DNA of 32,220 nt from Streptomyces adelaidensis (GTDB taxonomy: Bacteria; Actinomycetota; Actinomycetes; Streptomycetales; Streptomycetaceae). The notes beneath the pieces are model-generated. The model did not search any database. It was given only the letters and a program-made list of their open reading frames with translations, and was not told the origin of the DNA. The position numbers and the translations under genes are program-made. Every line of letters begins with the position of its first letter. Within the stretch, counting starts at the first letter, position 1. Positions 1 to 6,681 of this stretch are shown here, piece after piece. The DNA is taken from positions 1-32,220 of the forward strand of contig NZ_JAEMUX010000090.1 of the NCBI RefSeq assembly GCF_016598475.1. The letters are read 5' to 3'.

Positions 1-59
1 ACCACCATGCTGTTCGGCTCGGGCGCGTTCGGGTCGTCGTAGTACTCGGTGCGTGTCAC
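1..59 (-). CDS. Probable Nudix hydrolase, N-terminal 19-20 codons only (runs off the window)
   Basis: Reading leftward from a GTG at 59, the frame gives MTRTEYYDDPNAPEPNSMVV and then leaves the window. A start of the type YYxDPxAPxPNS, followed by a hydrophobic strand, is typical of actinomycete Nudix hydrolases, but the Nudix box itself lies outside the window, so the call rests on about 20 residues. An AGGA-type ribosome site lies about 9 bases before the GTG, and the start lies immediately after the stop of the small ORF at 61-300. This suggests a leftward operon: methyltransferase, small ORF, Nudix protein. Nudix proteins also occur in the control regions of pSAM2-like integrative elements (Pif), which would fit the neighbouring GntR regulator; that link is inference. 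Confidence 0.5.
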   Translation of the reverse strand, partial: MTRTEYYDDPNAPEPNSMV

Positions 60-60
60 G

Positions 61-300
61 TCACCCGTCCTGTTGTGCTGGTGCGGCCGTCGCCCACATC
101 GCGTCGAACATGCCGCCTGCCCCGCTTCGGCAAAGGTGCCACACAGGTGCGCCGTATGCGTTCGCTCCCCAGACATGGGCGTTGATCGGTAGCTGGTCAT
201 CCGCGCGGTACGGGGAGTTGTACAGCGTGGTTCCATTCGTCCGGACCTCGATGTTGGGCGTACCGATCAGTCCACGTGATGCGGATGGTGGTGAAGGCAA
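61..300 (-). CDS. Small hypothetical protein (79 aa), doubtful start
   Basis: This is an open frame from a TTG at 300 to TGA at 61-63. It lies 4 bp after the methyltransferase stop and directly before the Nudix-like start, so the spacing is that of an operon member. Third positions are moderately G/C rich, less than in neighbouring core genes. The product has no recognisable motif; it contains one Cys and several Trp and Tyr residues and no clear membrane segment. No good ribosome site precedes the TTG, and the frame stays open upstream into the methyltransferase gene, so it could also be the 3' remnant of a decayed gene. Function unknown. Confidence 0.3.
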   Translation of the reverse strand: MPSPPSASRGLIGTPNIEVRTNGTTLYNSPYRADDQLPINAHVWGANAYGAPVWHLCRSGAGGMFDAMWATAAPAQQDG

Positions 301-304
301 CGGG

Positions 305-1120
305 TCATGCTGGCCGGTTGCCGACCGCCAGCAAGTGGGAGCTCGCTGACAGCAGTTCCGGGTAGGGCTCCGCCATGCGCGCGGCAGTCAGGGCCGACTC
401 GAAGAGCGGGGAGTCTGTGAGGGATTCGCCGGTGTGGCGTTCCGTGGCGGCCAGGAGGGACCAGGCGGGGCCTTCGATGCCGTAGACCTGGGTGTTGGGG
501 AAGTTGGCGGTGGTTACCTCGTCGAGGAGTTGGGCGCCGCTGTGGAAGTACGCCTTCGTGAACGCCTTCTTTCCGTCGTGGATCTGGGTGGCGAGGATGC
601 CGGAGATGCTCTCGCGCAGGGGTTCCTTGTGGAGGTGGGCGAAGGCGGTGTGTTCGAAGAGGGAGGCGTAGCGGTTGATGCCGGCCGCGGCGAGGAGGCC
701 GCCCGGTTTCAGGACGCGGTGGGCCTCGGCGAGGGCCCGGTCGCGGTCGGTGCGGTCGGGGAGGTGGTAGAGGGGGCCGAGAAGGAGGACCACGTCGTAC
801 GAGGCGTCCTCGGCTGAGAGGTGGCGGGCGTCGCCCAACTCTGCTGTGGCGCCCGTCTGTTCGGCCTGGGTGAGGTGACGGGGGATCGGGTCGACGAGGT
901 GGACGTCGTAGCCGTCCGCCACCAGCCAGCGGGCGTGGGTGCCAGGGCCGCCGCCCACGTCGAGGATCCGGGCGGGCAGAGGCGGCAAGTGGCGGCGCAG
1001 CAACTCCTGGGTGCGGACCAGCTCCAGGCGGCCGTCCGCCGTCGTGGACAGGCGGTCGGCCTCGTCGATGGTCTCGGTGTAGAACCTCACGATCTCCGGC
1101 GCTACCTCAGGGCTCGTCAT
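305..1120 (-). CDS. Class I SAM-dependent methyltransferase
   Basis: A 271-aa protein of the ubiE/Methyltransf_11/25 type. The SAM-binding motif I (ILDVGGGPG, residues 52-60) is followed by an acidic end of strand 2 (HLVDP), a GDARHL segment and motif III (RVLKPGGLL, about 135-143), in normal order and spacing. The substrate cannot be read from the sequence. I chose the ATG at 1120, where family similarity begins; the longer open frame to 1336 runs over the divergent GntR gene. No clear ribosome site precedes this ATG, so the transcript could be leaderless. The gene is divergent from the GntR regulator, and the palindromic site at 1140-1158 lies 20 bp upstream, so repression by that regulator is likely (inference). 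Confidence 0.88.
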   Translation of the reverse strand: MTSPEVAPEIVRFYTETIDEADRLSTTADGRLELVRTQELLRRHLPPLPARILDVGGGPGTHARWLVADGYDVHLVDPIPRHLTQAEQTGATAELGDARHLSAEDASYDVVLLLGPLYHLPDRTDRDRALAEAHRVLKPGGLLAAAGINRYASLFEHTAFAHLHKEPLRESISGILATQIHDGKKAFTKAYFHSGAQLLDEVTTANFPNTQVYGIEGPAWSLLAATERHTGESLTDSPLFESALTAARMAEPYPELLSASSHLLAVGNRPA

Positions 1121-1139
1121 ACGGGCATTCTGGTAGCGA

Positions 1140-1158
1140 ACCGGTGGACCAGTCCAGT
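1140..1158. promoter_or_regulatory. Putative GntR operator O1 between divergent methyltransferase and regulator genes
   Basis: ACCGGTGGACCAGTCCAGT matches 18 of 19 bases of the reverse complement of the perfect palindrome at 1915-1940. It lies in the 55-bp gap between the methyltransferase ATG (1120) and the GntR ATG (1176), so a bound repressor would cover both promoters. The second half (GGACCAGTCCAGT) is a good half-site pair; the outer left arm is degraded compared with the downstream copy. Duplication of the motif is direct observation; binding by the GntR protein is inference. Confidence 0.65.
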
Positions 1159-1175
1159 GATCGGATACGAGACCC

Positions 1176-1895
1176 ATGCCGCAGCTGAAGTACGAGCAGA
1201 TCGCCGAGGATCTACGCACTCGGATCGCGAACGGCGAGTTCGGTCCCGGCGACCTGCTGCCCTCCGGTCGCGACCTGGCCGAGCAGTGGGACGTATCGAG
1301 AGCCACCGTCGTCAAGGCATACGACGTCCTGCGCAACGACGGTTTGGTGGCCGCTCGTCAGGGTGCCGGATTCACCGTCGCAGAGACCCCGGTGGCCCGG
1401 CCCGCAGGCGCCCGACGCGCTGACTCCACACGCCTGACGGGCGGCGCCCCGTACCGGCGCATCGATGACCCCGACCGTACGGTGCCGCCCCCGCACATCG
1501 TGGAAGCCCTGGAGCTGAAGGCGGGCGAGGAAGCACTGCGGAGGGTTCGGCTGGTGTTGCTCGACGACGGCTCGCCGCACACCTTGGTGACAGCCTGGTT
1601 CCCGCCTGCCATCGCGGACGCGGCCCCGCGCCTGGCCATGAAAGGACCGATCTCGGAGGGCACTACGCATTACGTGAGGCGCGAGACGGGGCGCTCGCCC
1701 GTGGAGGGAACGGACGTCACGACGGTGCGGCTGGCCGACATAGAAGAGGCCCGTCTGCTGGAGGTGGAACGCCCCGCGGCGGTGGCTGTGGTGCTGCACG
1801 TGGCGTTTGACCGGGATCACCGGCCACTCGTCTGCGAAGAGGGAGTGACGGCGTCGCACGTGTTCGAGCTGGCCGACAACTACCCCATGCGGTAG
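1176..1895 (+). CDS. GntR family transcriptional regulator, HutC subfamily (UTRA domain)
   Basis: A 239-aa regulator. Residues about 4-70 form the GntR winged helix: YEQIAEDLRTRIANGEFGPGD, then LPSGRDLAEQWDVSRATVVKAYDVL, then the wing GLVAARQGAGF. Residues about 95-238 fit the UTRA effector-binding domain (a VRLADIEEARLLEVERP-like segment and the C-terminal YPMR end typical of actinomycete members). Many Streptomyces members of this group (KorSA, TraR/KorA types) control integrative elements and plasmids; others control metabolism. The ATG at 1176 has a weak ribosome site. Copies of one palindrome lie just upstream (1140-1158) and just downstream (1915-1940), suggesting autorepression and control of both flanking transcription units. 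Effector unknown. Confidence 0.93.
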   Translation: MPQLKYEQIAEDLRTRIANGEFGPGDLLPSGRDLAEQWDVSRATVVKAYDVLRNDGLVAARQGAGFTVAETPVARPAGARRADSTRLTGGAPYRRIDDPDRTVPPPHIVEALELKAGEEALRRVRLVLLDDGSPHTLVTAWFPPAIADAAPRLAMKGPISEGTTHYVRRETGRSPVEGTDVTTVRLADIEEARLLEVERPAAVAVVLHVAFDRDHRPLVCEEGVTASHVFELADNYPMR

Positions 1896-1912
1896 GGAAA
1901 CTGACGTTTCGC

Positions 1913-1942
1913 TTGACTGGACCGGTCCACCGGTCCAGTCTC
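1913..1942 (+). promoter_or_regulatory. Promoter of the small-gene operon with embedded perfect palindrome (GntR operator O2)
   Basis: TTGACT at 1913-1918 is a good -35 hexamer, and CAGTCT at 1936-1941 is a possible -10 (17 bp apart). The palindrome at 1915-1940 has 12-bp perfect arms (GACTGGACCGGT and its complement) around a CC centre and fills the promoter from -35 to -10. A protein bound here would block RNA polymerase. The site repeats the sequence found before the GntR gene. Palindrome and duplication are observed; promoter and operator roles are inferred. Confidence 0.7.
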
Positions 1943-1949
1943 TTTTTTA

Positions 1950-2039
1950 GCGCCGCGCATGACCGCTTCGCGGCGCAGTCACTCCATGCCCGGCAATGGG
2001 CAAGGCAGACCCCGGCGACCGCTCGCGACGGTCCCGGGG
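1950..2039 (+). other. Leader region with two hairpins upstream of the small-gene operon
   Basis: The roughly 120-base leader between the promoter and the ATG at 2068 can form two stems. The first pairs GCGCCGCG (1950-1957) with CGCGGCGC (1969-1976). The second pairs CCCCGG/GACCG (2010-2021) with CGGTC/CCGGGG (2029-2039), with one bulged base. The run of T at 1943-1948 precedes the first stem rather than following it, so neither is a normal rightward terminator. A role in mRNA stability or attenuation is possible. The ribosome site at 2055-2060 stays free. Confidence 0.4.
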
Positions 2040-2067
2040 CGTGGCCGATCTGACAAGGAGACCGACA

Positions 2068-2400
2068 ATGCATCTTGTATCACGGGCACTCGTACGGGTG
2101 AGGACCGTCCTCTTCGGGCCGCCGCCTGAATCCGGCCGCGCGGCCCACGAACCGGATACCGCACCAGGTACGGCACCGGCTGGCGCCCCACGCCTGCCCG
2201 CAGACCACCCCTCCCCCGAGATGTGGGCCGCCTTCCTCGCGAGCGCCCGGCGCCGCAGGGCCCGAGGTCCGTGGCCTCGCGCCGAACTGCCGGACATCAC
2301 TCCCGACGACATCGCCAGCACTCTCGTCGGCGCGTACGTCCTGACTTGCGAGGTGCGCCAACAGCGCAGGCAGGCACGGCAGTTCGCGGAGGTGAGCTGA
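2068..2400 (+). CDS. Hypothetical protein (110 aa), first gene of GntR-controlled operon
   Basis: Starts at ATG 2068, seven bases after a perfect AAGGAG (2055-2060). The N-terminus (MHLVSRALVRVRTVLFGPP) is basic and amphipathic. A Pro/Ala-rich linker follows (about 20-50), then a helical C-terminal half beginning PSPEMWAAFLASARRRR and containing ITPDDIASTLVGAYVLTCEV. No known family recognised. Its stop overlaps the next start by one base (TGATG), so it is translationally coupled to the Cys-rich 68-aa protein. Such short basic proteins are common in Streptomyces integrative elements, but that alone is weak evidence of function. Confidence 0.7.
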   Translation: MHLVSRALVRVRTVLFGPPPESGRAAHEPDTAPGTAPAGAPRLPADHPSPEMWAAFLASARRRRARGPWPRAELPDITPDDIASTLVGAYVLTCEVRQQRRQARQFAEVS

Positions 2401-2606
2401 TGACCGGGGGACGGGGCCGGGCCGACGTCCGGCGGGACGAGAACCCCATGCTGCGCGCGTACCGGCTGTGGTTCGAGCACACCCGCAAGTGTGTCGGCGG
2501 CTGCAAGGGAGCCGGCAAGGTCAAGGACGGCTGTGCGGTTGGGCGGGAACTGTGGGGTGCCTACCGGCTCGCCCGGGACGAGAAGAACGTGGCGGTGACC
2601 TCATGA
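2400..2606 (+). CDS. Small Cys-containing hypothetical protein (68 aa)
   Basis: ATG at 2400 overlaps the previous stop by one base, and its own stop overlaps the next ATG by 4 bp (ATGA). GGAGGTGA just upstream is a strong ribosome site. The product has three cysteines (C31, C35, C45) and one His (H27) in the segment HTRKCVGGCKGAGKVKDGC, which could bind a metal or form a small redox centre. The rest is basic and predicted helical (LRAYRLWF, LWGAYRLARDEKN). Family not recognised; the His/Cys pattern is observed and metal binding is a guess. Confidence 0.7.
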   Translation: MTGGRGRADVRRDENPMLRAYRLWFEHTRKCVGGCKGAGKVKDGCAVGRELWGAYRLARDEKNVAVTS

Positions 2607-2896
2607 CGTGGACCATCGAGCGGGCACCCGGGCGGCCTGTGCGTCGCACCGACGACGGCCGGATCGCCGTACCGCTGCAACTGAACCGGACCGGCAGCGG
2701 GCACCCCACCGAACCGGATACCAGCACCGACGCCGACATGACCCTCACCCTCACCCTCACCCTCACCGAAGCCGAACACCTCCACGCCTCCCTCTGCCGT
2801 GCCCTCGACGGCCAGCCCCCGCCTCCGGCCGCGCCGGACTGTCGTCACGCCGTCCAGACCTCGCCCGGCACCGCGCACCTCATCGGCCGCGCGTAG
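2603..2896 (+). CDS. Hypothetical protein (97 aa) with in-frame hexanucleotide repeat
   Basis: Third gene of the coupled set, starting at ATG 2603 and overlapping the previous stop by 4 bp. The N-terminal 25 residues (MTWTIERAPGRPVRRTDDGR) are followed by a threonine-rich linker. A run of Thr-Leu pairs (about residues 47-54), encoded by four perfect ACCCTC units, leads into a helix TEAEHLHASLCRALDG; a proline-rich tail ends the protein. Variation in repeat number would keep the frame and change only the length of the (TL)n strand. No family or function recognised. A strong terminator follows 11 bp after the stop. Confidence 0.65.
   Translation: MTWTIERAPGRPVRRTDDGRIAVPLQLNRTGSGHPTEPDTSTDADMTLTLTLTLTEAEHLHASLCRALDGQPPPPAAPDCRHAVQTSPGTAHLIGRA
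2741..2764 (+). repeat. Hexanucleotide tandem repeat (ACCCTC)x4 inside a CDS
   Basis: Four perfect ACCCTC units followed by ACC. They encode alternating Thr and Leu in the 97-aa protein. Unit length is a multiple of three, so slippage would not shift the frame. Confidence 0.9.
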
Positions 2897-2906
2897 CAGC
2901 GACACG

Positions 2907-2948
2907 GCGGCCCCGTACCCGGCGGATGTTCGCCGGATACGGGGCCGC
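2907..2948. terminator. Strong bidirectional terminator between convergent genes
   Basis: An 18-bp stem with one mismatch (GCGGCCCCGTACCCGGCG at 2907-2924 against its near-complement at 2931-2948) and a six-base loop. It lies between the rightward 97-aa gene (stop 2896) and the leftward oxidase gene (stop 2993), so it can end transcription from both sides. No U-run follows, as is usual in Streptomyces. Confidence 0.85.
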
Positions 2949-2992
2949 AGCCCTGCGGTGGACCACTCGGGTCGCACCGCCCGCGCTGATCG

Positions 2993-5458
2993 TCAGCGGC
3001 GCCTCACATCCGCCTTCCCACACGCCAGACCATCCCCGTTCCGGTCCAGCTTCAGCGGGTCGTCCTTGCCGTTCACCTTCAGGCGCCCATAGTCGTTCTC
3101 CTTCAGCCACGCGCACCGTGACGCCGTCGTCTTCTTGACCTCCGCCGGGAAGGTCGTCGGGACGCAGACGTTGGCCGTGCCGTAGTGGCGGTCGCAGCCG
3201 GCGATGGTCGGGCTGACCTTCTTGGACTTCGTCCTCTTCTTCGGACCGGTGGTCTTGCCCTTCGGGGCGTCCGCGAAGTCGTGGACGTGGGCCGAGGGGG
3301 CGTCGCCCGAGGCGGCGGCCAGGGCGGTCGGGCCCTGCAAATGCACCCACTCGGCCACCGACGGGACGCCGTTCGCGTCGACCGCGAAGAGCATGTACCA
3401 GCCGGGCGGGGCCAGGTTCGGGTTGCTCGTCACGTTCAGGTCGACGTTGTTGCCGTCGACCGAGAGCGGCAAGTCCACGAAGCGTTGGTTCGGGTCCGAG
3501 GAGTGGGTGACCGCCGCTGGGCGGATCAGTTCCGCCTTTGCGATCGGGCGGTCGACCGTGATGCGTTGCGTGTCGCCGTAGACCCACTCCTTGTCGATCA
3601 CCGAGGTGATGTCCGGGCGGGCGCCCTTCAGCAGGTACGGCGGGGTGTAGATCGACACGTCGTGGTTCCAGGTGCCGTTGCCGGGGTTGTCGCCCGTGGT
3701 CATGACGCGGCCGTCCGGCAACAAGAACGCCGAGGAGTGGTAGCCGCGCTCCTCCGGGTCCGTCGCCACCGGGTCGAAGGTGTTGGTCGCCGGGTCGTAG
3801 ATCGACGTCTCGTAGACCGGGTTGGCGCGGTTGTGGAGGGCGCCGCCCGTCTCCAGGACCTTGCCGTCGGGCAGCAGGACCGCCGAGACGTACATCTTGC
3901 CCTGGTTGCCCGTTTGGGCCACCTTGCCGTTGCCCAGGTCCACCGTGCCCCGTGGGAGCGGTGGACCGGCGACGTATGTCGGGCTCGCGGGCTTCAGGTC
4001 GATCACGTCCGTCAGGCGGTTCGCCTCCGGGTTGGAGTCGATGTTGCCGCCGCCGATCGTCAGGACCTTCTGGTCCTGGGCCGGGGGCAGCAGCACGCTC
4101 GCCGACTGGTCCCGCTCGTCCTTGTTCTGCAACCCGGGGACGGAAGTGATCGTGTTGGCGCCGTAGTCGTAGATCACCGACCCCGTACCCGGGATGTTGT
4201 TGCCGAAGACGTGGCTGCCCGAGTAGAAGAGGCGGCCGTCCTGCATGAGGATCATGGATGGGTACAGGCCCCAGTACGACCAGGTCTGGTTGACCTTCCA
4301 GAGTTCGAGCCACTTCTGTTCGGCGTCCGACCACAGTTCGGCCGTCACCGAGCCTGTGGAGTCCTCGCGGAGGCCTCCGAACGAGATGACGTCGCCGTTG
4401 CCGAGGACGGTCGCCGACGGGTACCAGTGGCCGTCGTTCATGTCGTTCGTTTTGGTGTACGTCTCCGTCACCGGGTCGAAGACGTACGAGTCCTTGTAGC
4501 CCTCGTAGCCGTGTCCGCCCACCACCGGGTACGCCTTGTTGCCGCTCATGACCAGGACACGGCCGTCGTCGAGTTGGACGTGGCCCGCGCAGAACATGTC
4601 GTCGGGCGTGGGGATCTGCTTGTATGTGCCGTTCACCGGGTCGTAGACCGCGGACGTGAAGGTGCCCGCCTCGAACATCTCTTCGCTGTTGCCGGAGCCG
4701 GCGATCAGCAGGACCTTGCCGTTGTTCAACACCACGGAGTGCATGGAGCGGACCGGGTTCTGGGTGGGCAGGACGTCCCAGCGGCCGTTCTCGCACTGGT
4801 CCGGCGTGCCCGTGCACTCCGGCTCGGGGACGGGGTCGGCGACCTGGTCCATCGTGTAGTCGTCGGTGGTGGCGGAGCCGGTGCCGTAGACGGAGACGCC
4901 CCAGGTGATCCGGTCGGTGCCGGCCGGGACCTCGGGGGTGCGGACCGTCGCCTCGGTCCAACCGGCCGCCATCTCAAGCGTCTTGAGGTCGGTCCAGTAC
5001 TGCCAGCCGGCCGTGGTGTCGTGCCGGAAGAGGGTGAGGGAGGTGTCCGGGGTCGTCGACTTGTACCAGAGGCCCAGGTCGTACTGCTTGCCCACGGAGA
5101 CCGTCGGTGCGCAGGCCGCCGACTCGGTGATCAGGGCCTTGCGGTCGCCGGAGACCCGGCGGGTCAGCTCGACCTTCATGGCCTTGCTGCCTGAGTGGGC
5201 GTCCGCCACCGTGGTGAACGTGAAGTCGTTGTCGCCCCAGCCGGACTTCTCCCAGCAGTACGGCATGTCGCCGCCGCCGGCGGTCTCGAAGCCGGGGTTC
5301 TGAACGAGGTTGGCGGCGGACGCGGGTTGGGGCGCGATCAACAGCAGACCGGAGGCGAGTGCTCCGACCGCCAGCAGGGCTGTTCTGCGTCTGGGTCTGA
5401 CCCGGGTCTTCAAACGGTGCGTCAAGCGTTGCGTCAAGCGTTGCGTCAAGCGGTTCAT
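2993..5458 (-). CDS. Secreted copper-radical oxidase (galactose oxidase/GlxA type) with carbohydrate-binding-like and excalibur-like domains
   Basis: An 821-aa exported protein. Order: basic N-region with a repeated RLTQ/RLTH element, a hydrophobic core (residues 27-42) and an ASA|AN cleavage site near 48; a beta-sandwich resembling a carbohydrate-binding module (NPGFETAGG, about 50-210); a Kelch propeller (about 225-610); a DUF1929-type C-terminal domain (about 612-708); a Lys-rich linker; and an excalibur-like end (DRNGDGLACG, 805-814, with C755, C765, C782). By comparison with galactose oxidase, the Cys of the Tyr-Cys cofactor is C290 (DDMFC), its Tyr partner is probably Y346 (HWYPSAT), the axial Tyr and first His are Y573/H574 (RGYHSS) and the second His is H652 (VTHSS). 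All copper ligands are thus present, and an active AA5-like oxidase making H2O2 from an alcohol or glycan is expected. Start 5458 overlaps the stop of the upstream glycosyltransferase (TGATG). Confidence 0.92.
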   Translation of the reverse strand: MNRLTQRLTQRLTHRLKTRVRPRRRTALLAVGALASGLLLIAPQPASAANLVQNPGFETAGGGDMPYCWEKSGWGDNDFTFTTVADAHSGSKAMKVELTRRVSGDRKALITESAACAPTVSVGKQYDLGLWYKSTTPDTSLTLFRHDTTAGWQYWTDLKTLEMAAGWTEATVRTPEVPAGTDRITWGVSVYGTGSATTDDYTMDQVADPVPEPECTGTPDQCENGRWDVLPTQNPVRSMHSVVLNNGKVLLIAGSGNSEEMFEAGTFTSAVYDPVNGTYKQIPTPDDMFCAGHVQLDDGRVLVMSGNKAYPVVGGHGYEGYKDSYVFDPVTETYTKTNDMNDGHWYPSATVLGNGDVISFGGLREDSTGSVTAELWSDAEQKWLELWKVNQTWSYWGLYPSMILMQDGRLFYSGSHVFGNNIPGTGSVIYDYGANTITSVPGLQNKDERDQSASVLLPPAQDQKVLTIGGGNIDSNPEANRLTDVIDLKPASPTYVAGPPLPRGTVDLGNGKVAQTGNQGKMYVSAVLLPDGKVLETGGALHNRANPVYETSIYDPATNTFDPVATDPEERGYHSSAFLLPDGRVMTTGDNPGNGTWNHDVSIYTPPYLLKGARPDITSVIDKEWVYGDTQRITVDRPIAKAELIRPAAVTHSSDPNQRFVDLPLSVDGNNVDLNVTSNPNLAPPGWYMLFAVDANGVPSVAEWVHLQGPTALAAASGDAPSAHVHDFADAPKGKTTGPKKRTKSKKVSPTIAGCDRHYGTANVCVPTTFPAEVKKTTASRCAWLKENDYGRLKVNGKDDPLKLDRNGDGLACGKADVRRR
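5419..5454. repeat. 12-bp tandem repeat in the signal-peptide coding region
   Basis: Three units of GCGTCAAGCGTT (the third ends GGT) in direct tandem, encoding the repeated four-residue RLTQ/RLTH motif at the start of the oxidase signal peptide. Unit length keeps the frame. It lengthens the positively charged n-region. Confidence 0.85.
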
Positions 5459-6681
5459 CAAACGGCTCTCCTTGCCGGCTCGGCCTGCTTCTCCTCGCCG
5501 TGCTCCCCACGGCGAGGCGTCCTGCGCGGCAGGTAGACCAGCGCTTCGGTCCCTGCGAAGCGCAATACGAACGTCATCACCAGGGCGAGCGCGGTCGCGG
5601 GCAGTGCCCCCATGCCGAACTGGCCGACGAACAGGGCGATCAGCGGGATGCGCAGCACCAGGTCGGCGTTGGCGAGCAACGCGAACCGGCCGAGGCGGTC
5701 CCAGCCCTTGCGGTGTTTGCGCCGCTCGCGGAAGCACAGGTGTTCGATGAGGTAGAAGTTCCAGAACACGCCGAGCTGGTTGGCGAGGATCTCGGCGGGG
5801 ACGTAGTGCATGCCGGCCGAGGTCAGGGCGTAGAGGCCCGCCAGGTTCGGCAGGAAGCCGGTGACGCCGATCAGGCCGAAGACCATCATGCGGGCCAGCG
5901 GTGAGGCGGTGCGCAGTCCGACGAGGTGGCGCAGGAAGCGCAGGCCCTCCTGGGCGGTTGACTTGGACTCGCCGGCGTAGCGGTCCTGGAAGACGAAGGG
6001 CACCTCGGTGACCTCGCGCGGGCGGCTGCGTACGGCGAGTTCGAGGAGGATCTTGTAGCCGAGGGGTTGGAGGACGTCGGCGGTGACGGCGTTGCGGCGG
6101 ATCGCGAAGAAGCCGCTCATGGGGTCGCTGATGCCGTGCAGCCGGCGTGGGAACAGTGACTTGGTGAGCCAGGTCGCGCCGCGTGAGACGGCGACGCGGT
6201 AGCTGCCCGCGAGGCCGGCCCGGCTGCCGCCCTTGATGTAGCGGGAGGCGACGACGAGACCCGCCGACGACCGCTCGCCGGTCGCCACCAGCTCCGGTAC
6301 CAGGGACGGCGGGTGCTGGAGGTCGCCGTCCATGACGACGATCCAGTCGGAGGTGGCCGCCTTCATGCCCTCGACGACCGCGCCGCCGAGTCCGCCGACC
6401 GGTTCGTCGCGGTGCAGCACGGTCACCGGGAACGGGCAGTCCTGCGCGGCTTCGTTGATGACGTCGGGGGTGTCGTCGGTGGAGTCGTCGACGAAGACGA
6501 CCTCGCAGGGCAGCCGGGAGGGCACCGACTCGGTGATCCGGTGCAGCAACTCCCGTACGTTGGCGGACTCGTTGAAGGTCGGTACGACGATGGTGACGGC
6601 GCCCGGTTCGGGGATCTCGGCGCCCTGGAGCGCCGGGTCGCCGAGTTCTTCGGGCGCGGTGTACTCGTAGCCGCTGCTCAT
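5458..6681 (-). CDS. Polyisoprenyl-phosphate glycosyltransferase (DPM1-like GT2) fused to a GtrA domain
   Basis: A 407-aa protein. Residues about 28-250 are a GT-A fold of the dolichol-phosphate mannosyltransferase type: TIVVPTFNESANV, FVDDSTDD and the metal-binding MDGDLQHPP (117-125), then SRYIKGG and DPMSGFFAIRR. Residues about 268-395 are a four-helix GtrA domain (ARMMVFGLIGVTGF, NFYLIEHLCF, LVLRIPLIALFVG, ATALALVMTFVLRF). Such proteins load a sugar from a nucleotide donor onto a polyprenyl phosphate and help present it on the outer face of the membrane, where a GT39/ArnT-type enzyme uses it; the gene for such an enzyme is immediately upstream. The ATG at 6681 overlaps the upstream stop by 4 bp, and the stop overlaps the oxidase start, so all are co-translated. 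Confidence 0.92.
   Translation of the reverse strand: MSSGYEYTAPEELGDPALQGAEIPEPGAVTIVVPTFNESANVRELLHRITESVPSRLPCEVVFVDDSTDDTPDVINEAAQDCPFPVTVLHRDEPVGGLGGAVVEGMKAATSDWIVVMDGDLQHPPSLVPELVATGERSSAGLVVASRYIKGGSRAGLAGSYRVAVSRGATWLTKSLFPRRLHGISDPMSGFFAIRRNAVTADVLQPLGYKILLELAVRSRPREVTEVPFVFQDRYAGESKSTAQEGLRFLRHLVGLRTASPLARMMVFGLIGVTGFLPNLAGLYALTSAGMHYVPAEILANQLGVFWNFYLIEHLCFRERRKHRKGWDRLGRFALLANADLVLRIPLIALFVGQFGMGALPATALALVMTFVLRFAGTEALVYLPRRTPRRGEHGEEKQAEPARRAV

Noticed and set aside
1943..1976. T-run plus hairpin read as a rightward terminator after gntR
   Set aside because: The T-run precedes the stem on the + strand, and the hairpin lies downstream of a good promoter for the next operon.
3185..5194. 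A 669-codon open frame on the + strand opposite the oxidase gene
   Set aside because: It is antisense to a gene with full domain structure; its translation is rich in Val, Arg and Asp without motifs, as expected for an antisense frame in GC-rich DNA.
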